This document shows positions 61,601-64,000 of a stretch of DNA of 64,000 nucleotides, in pieces (the stretch's first letter is position 1; each line of letters opens with the position of its first letter). A model generated the notes under the pieces. That model saw only the letters and a list, made by a program, of their open reading frames with translations. It made no database searches and was not told the DNA's origin. The translations under genes were made by a program, and so were the position numbers. The stretch comes from Paramecium sonneborni (Eukaryota > Ciliophora > Oligohymenophorea > Peniculida > Parameciidae): contig CAJJDN010000100.1 in assembly GCA_905182985.1 (NCBI GenBank), forward strand, positions 156,399 to 220,398. Reading direction: 5' to 3'.

Positions 61601-64000
61601 TAACCACCATTTTTAAATATTATGGAAATTGTGCTCTTGGCAAAGGTGTTAAATGTTTAGCTATATAAGAATTCTAAAATAATTCTAAGAAATATGATTT
61701 AGTCAAAGATGAAATGCTAGGATCTTATATTATTTAAGCTACAATGTAGAAGGGAAATAATTTTTTAATTTATTTTAAGGTCTAAGCTGGTGATGATTTA
61801 GAAATTTCCGATGCCAATCTTACACAAGATATAATATAATCATGTAATGCTTTTATATTTGGAAAATTCAATCCATCAATCATAATTGGGCTTTGAGCTA
61901 ACATATTAGAATCTATAGATTATCTTAATGTTTTTTAAATATCTAGAGCTCTTTCTCGGAGAATAAATTGAATATTGCCATCAAAAATTAATTAAGAGAA
62001 AATTGAATCCTTATTTTCTTTAAAAATATGTTCTATAATTCCTTCAATTCCTTCTTTTTTTCTAAATTCTGTAAATAGACAAAAAGCAATTAATAAATTA
62101 AATGCATGATTATTATAATTTGTAAATTTGGTTTCCTTTGATAATTGAGAGACTTCAAATTCAAATGAAACCATTACATCAGATTATTTAAATAATTAAG
62201 TAATTAAAATGTCTAATCTCATTAAATTATTTACCTATCCTCTTAGTAATATATGTTTGTAGAGACAATACCACTATACTATATATATAGAATTATCATT
62301 TTAATTTTTACATACTAATTATAAAAATGATGAAAGAGCATGGATTAATTGATTGATATTTTATTGAAACATATCCTCATCTTATATCACCATATCTTAA
62401 TTCTCATATAATAACTCATTGATATTCAACTCATAAATAATTTTATTCACATAATCAATACAACCAATTTCTCTTGCAATACATTATCGTCTAACTAAAG
62501 GATCAGAATTTAAATTTTCCTAAACTTAACCATCTTAATTGTCTGTCAACCATAACATAATTTTGATGAGGGATTTAGCTGCCTGATTAATATTTTAAAT
62601 AGTTTAAGCTTATTATTTTAGAAATTAAAATGTGAGATTTTTAGATTCTTTAGAATCTTTAAATTTATGATTGTTGAATTTGAATTTTAAAGTTGATAAT
62701 TAAATAGAATTTTTAGCTAAAACAATTAATGGGAACATTAAATCTAAGACTTCACTTAATTCTTCAATTTCACTTTAATCTACAACTTCAAATTTGAAAT
62801 TTGAACCTTAAAAGTCCTCACTTGCCATCACATCCAAATACTTAGTATTAAGAGGATTTAAATTAATAAAAGTAGGTTTAAAGGTTTCATCATCTGATTT
62901 GTAATGTCGCATGTCAACTTTATTTTTAGCTTATCTTTTCATTTCACTCTCTATAAACTAAATAATCTCTAGTTCTTCTGATTTTAATTATTATTTATTC
63001 TTTTTTATATAAAAATCTAAATCAGGGATTAATGTTACCCATTCATCATGTAATTATTTATATAATGTTTATTCTAAATTTTCTTCACCATATTCATTAA
63101 ACTTGCCCAACCTTGTTATTAATGTAACTTAATAGCCACCTTCTTCTTAATTGTCAACTTCAATAGGATATTTCCCATCCTTAGTTACAATATTAAATGT
63201 TGTATCATTTGTAAAAGGTAACTAATCTTTATAAAAGATAGGATTATTGCCTAACTTAGTTAAAAATAATAATTAATGATCTAATAAACAAGAATCTTAT
63301 TCAACTTCTTCTTAATTTCCTTAAGTCTATTAGTATTAAGTTAAAATACGTTCATCTTATTATGTTAAAGTATTTTAATTTTAATTATTATTATTTTATT
63401 GCATGATTAGATTTCTATATAATTTTATTCCTGGTAAATTTTTTATAGTTGTTGATTTTGATTCAGTTTATTTGGAAGCATCCAATTTTTTTTAAGATGT
63501 AGTATTAAGTTTTCGATACTTATTGATTATTTCTTTAGATAATTATAGTTTATTATCAAGTGGATTAACTCTTAAAAACTCTCCTGTTAACATATGTCTA
63601 AGTAAGAAAGCTGTATAACCAACTAAATTTGGTTTATTACCTACAGTAAATTAAATTTCATCAGAATATTTTTGATCATTTTCTGGTAAAATTTAGAAAA
63701 TAGATGCTGCCTTTTCAATTAGATCTGAATTCTATATATCATTAATTTATAAATAAACTGAAGGATAACATCCCACTGCATTTATAGATGATGTTAAATA
63801 TCCTTTATTTATTTAACTTTCTTGTTGATCATCTACTTTTATTGATCTGCTTCTTGATTCTTATCCTTCTTTTTTTATTTTTTATTACATATGTACTATT
63901 CTTACATATTAACCATAAAATAAATGGCTATTATCTTTTTCTTATTTCAAAACTATAGCTTATAGTGTGTTATGGCTTATAGATTCTTTTGAATCTGTAG
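55670..64000 (-). CDS. IP3-receptor/ryanodine-type Ca2+-release channel (5' end beyond window)
   Basis: Intracellular Ca2+-release channel; Paramecium is known to carry a large family (CRC genes). TGA at 55670-55672; the gene runs off the right edge, so at least ~2,700 codons are present. From N to C: a MIR-type segment at the window edge (GYTAFLLRHMLTGEFLRVN, LSKE); a RIH domain at ~62.4 kb (DPLVRRQCIAREIGCIDYVN); a long helical solenoid; a transmembrane region at 56.3-57.0 kb (FIVYLRNMCMILALLLNILI; IAIVNCILYGVIILTWIFI); the pore with selectivity filter GLRAGGGIGDVL near 56,190; inner helix FFILINIIWLNIIFGIIIDT; and the C-terminal zinc finger CYICDLTR..HNPWNYL at ~55,900. Pore and finger closely follow the IP3R pattern. 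Introns are present (for example before the DFDSQNRCYIC exon) and not all were placed. Confidence 0.88.

Overview
The window is a macronuclear scaffold of a ciliate that reads TAA and TAG as glutamine and uses only TGA as stop; Paramecium is the best fit. The evidence is direct. Conserved families (Rab GTPase, cyclin, DEAH helicase, PMCA pump, DHHC transferase, Tim22) read intact only with TAA/TAG as Gln, and they end at TGA. AT content is very high, nearly all introns are 17-34 nt GT..AG introns, and spacers are often below 100 bp. Gene models were built by hand with the ciliate code; most spliced models come out an exact multiple of three.

Layout. 0-8 kb: a small HTH protein (minus), an unknown protein, a UBR-type E3 ubiquitin ligase, a possible mitochondrial protein and a Rab GTPase. 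8-17 kb: tRNA-Lys(UUU), a cyclin, a PMCA-type Ca2+ pump, a DNAJC17-like J/RRM protein and a short coiled-coil protein. 17-26 kb: a decayed protein kinase, then two tandem paralogues of a large leucine-rich-repeat protein that shares a CWICEGW block. 26-30 kb: a glutathione-peroxidase-like protein without its catalytic Cys, a probably decayed gene, an assembly gap, a 60-aa basic protein and an RRM/RS protein. 30-34 kb: Tim22 and a DHHC palmitoyltransferase diverging from 19 bp, a CYCxxCG protein and a protein kinase. 35-40 kb: a second HTH paralogue, an extended-PHD protein, a jacalin-like protein, a p58/p45-type FG nucleoporin and a second CYCxxCG protein. 41-46 kb: a COG5-like locus with several disabling lesions, a helical protein of unknown family and a LIN54/tesmin-type CXC protein. 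47-55 kb: a two-pass membrane protein, a bZIP protein, an unknown protein, a type I membrane protein with a possible KxKxx tail, a PRP2/DHX16 spliceosomal helicase, a small coiled-coil protein and a RING/TRAF-like protein. 55.7-64 kb: the C-terminal ~2,700 codons of an IP3-receptor/ryanodine-type Ca2+-release channel, open at the right edge.

Assembly. At four places an exact repeat of 0.87-1.2 kb flanks a single N (10275, 18257, 42204) or a 313-N run (28308-28620). These look like unmerged overlapping contig ends, so the second copies of the cyclin, kinase-pseudogene and COG5 segments are probably not real genes.

Functionally this is ordinary compact eukaryotic gene space. Ca2+ handling (PMCA, IP3R), secretory traffic (Rab, COG5, DHHC), chromatin (ePHD, CXC, bZIP), splicing (DHX16, DNAJC17-like, RRM/RS) and mitochondrial import (Tim22) are represented, with no operons. 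The least explained items are the HTH pair, the LRR/CWICEGW pair, the Cys-less GPx and the several genes caught in decay, as expected after whole-genome duplication.
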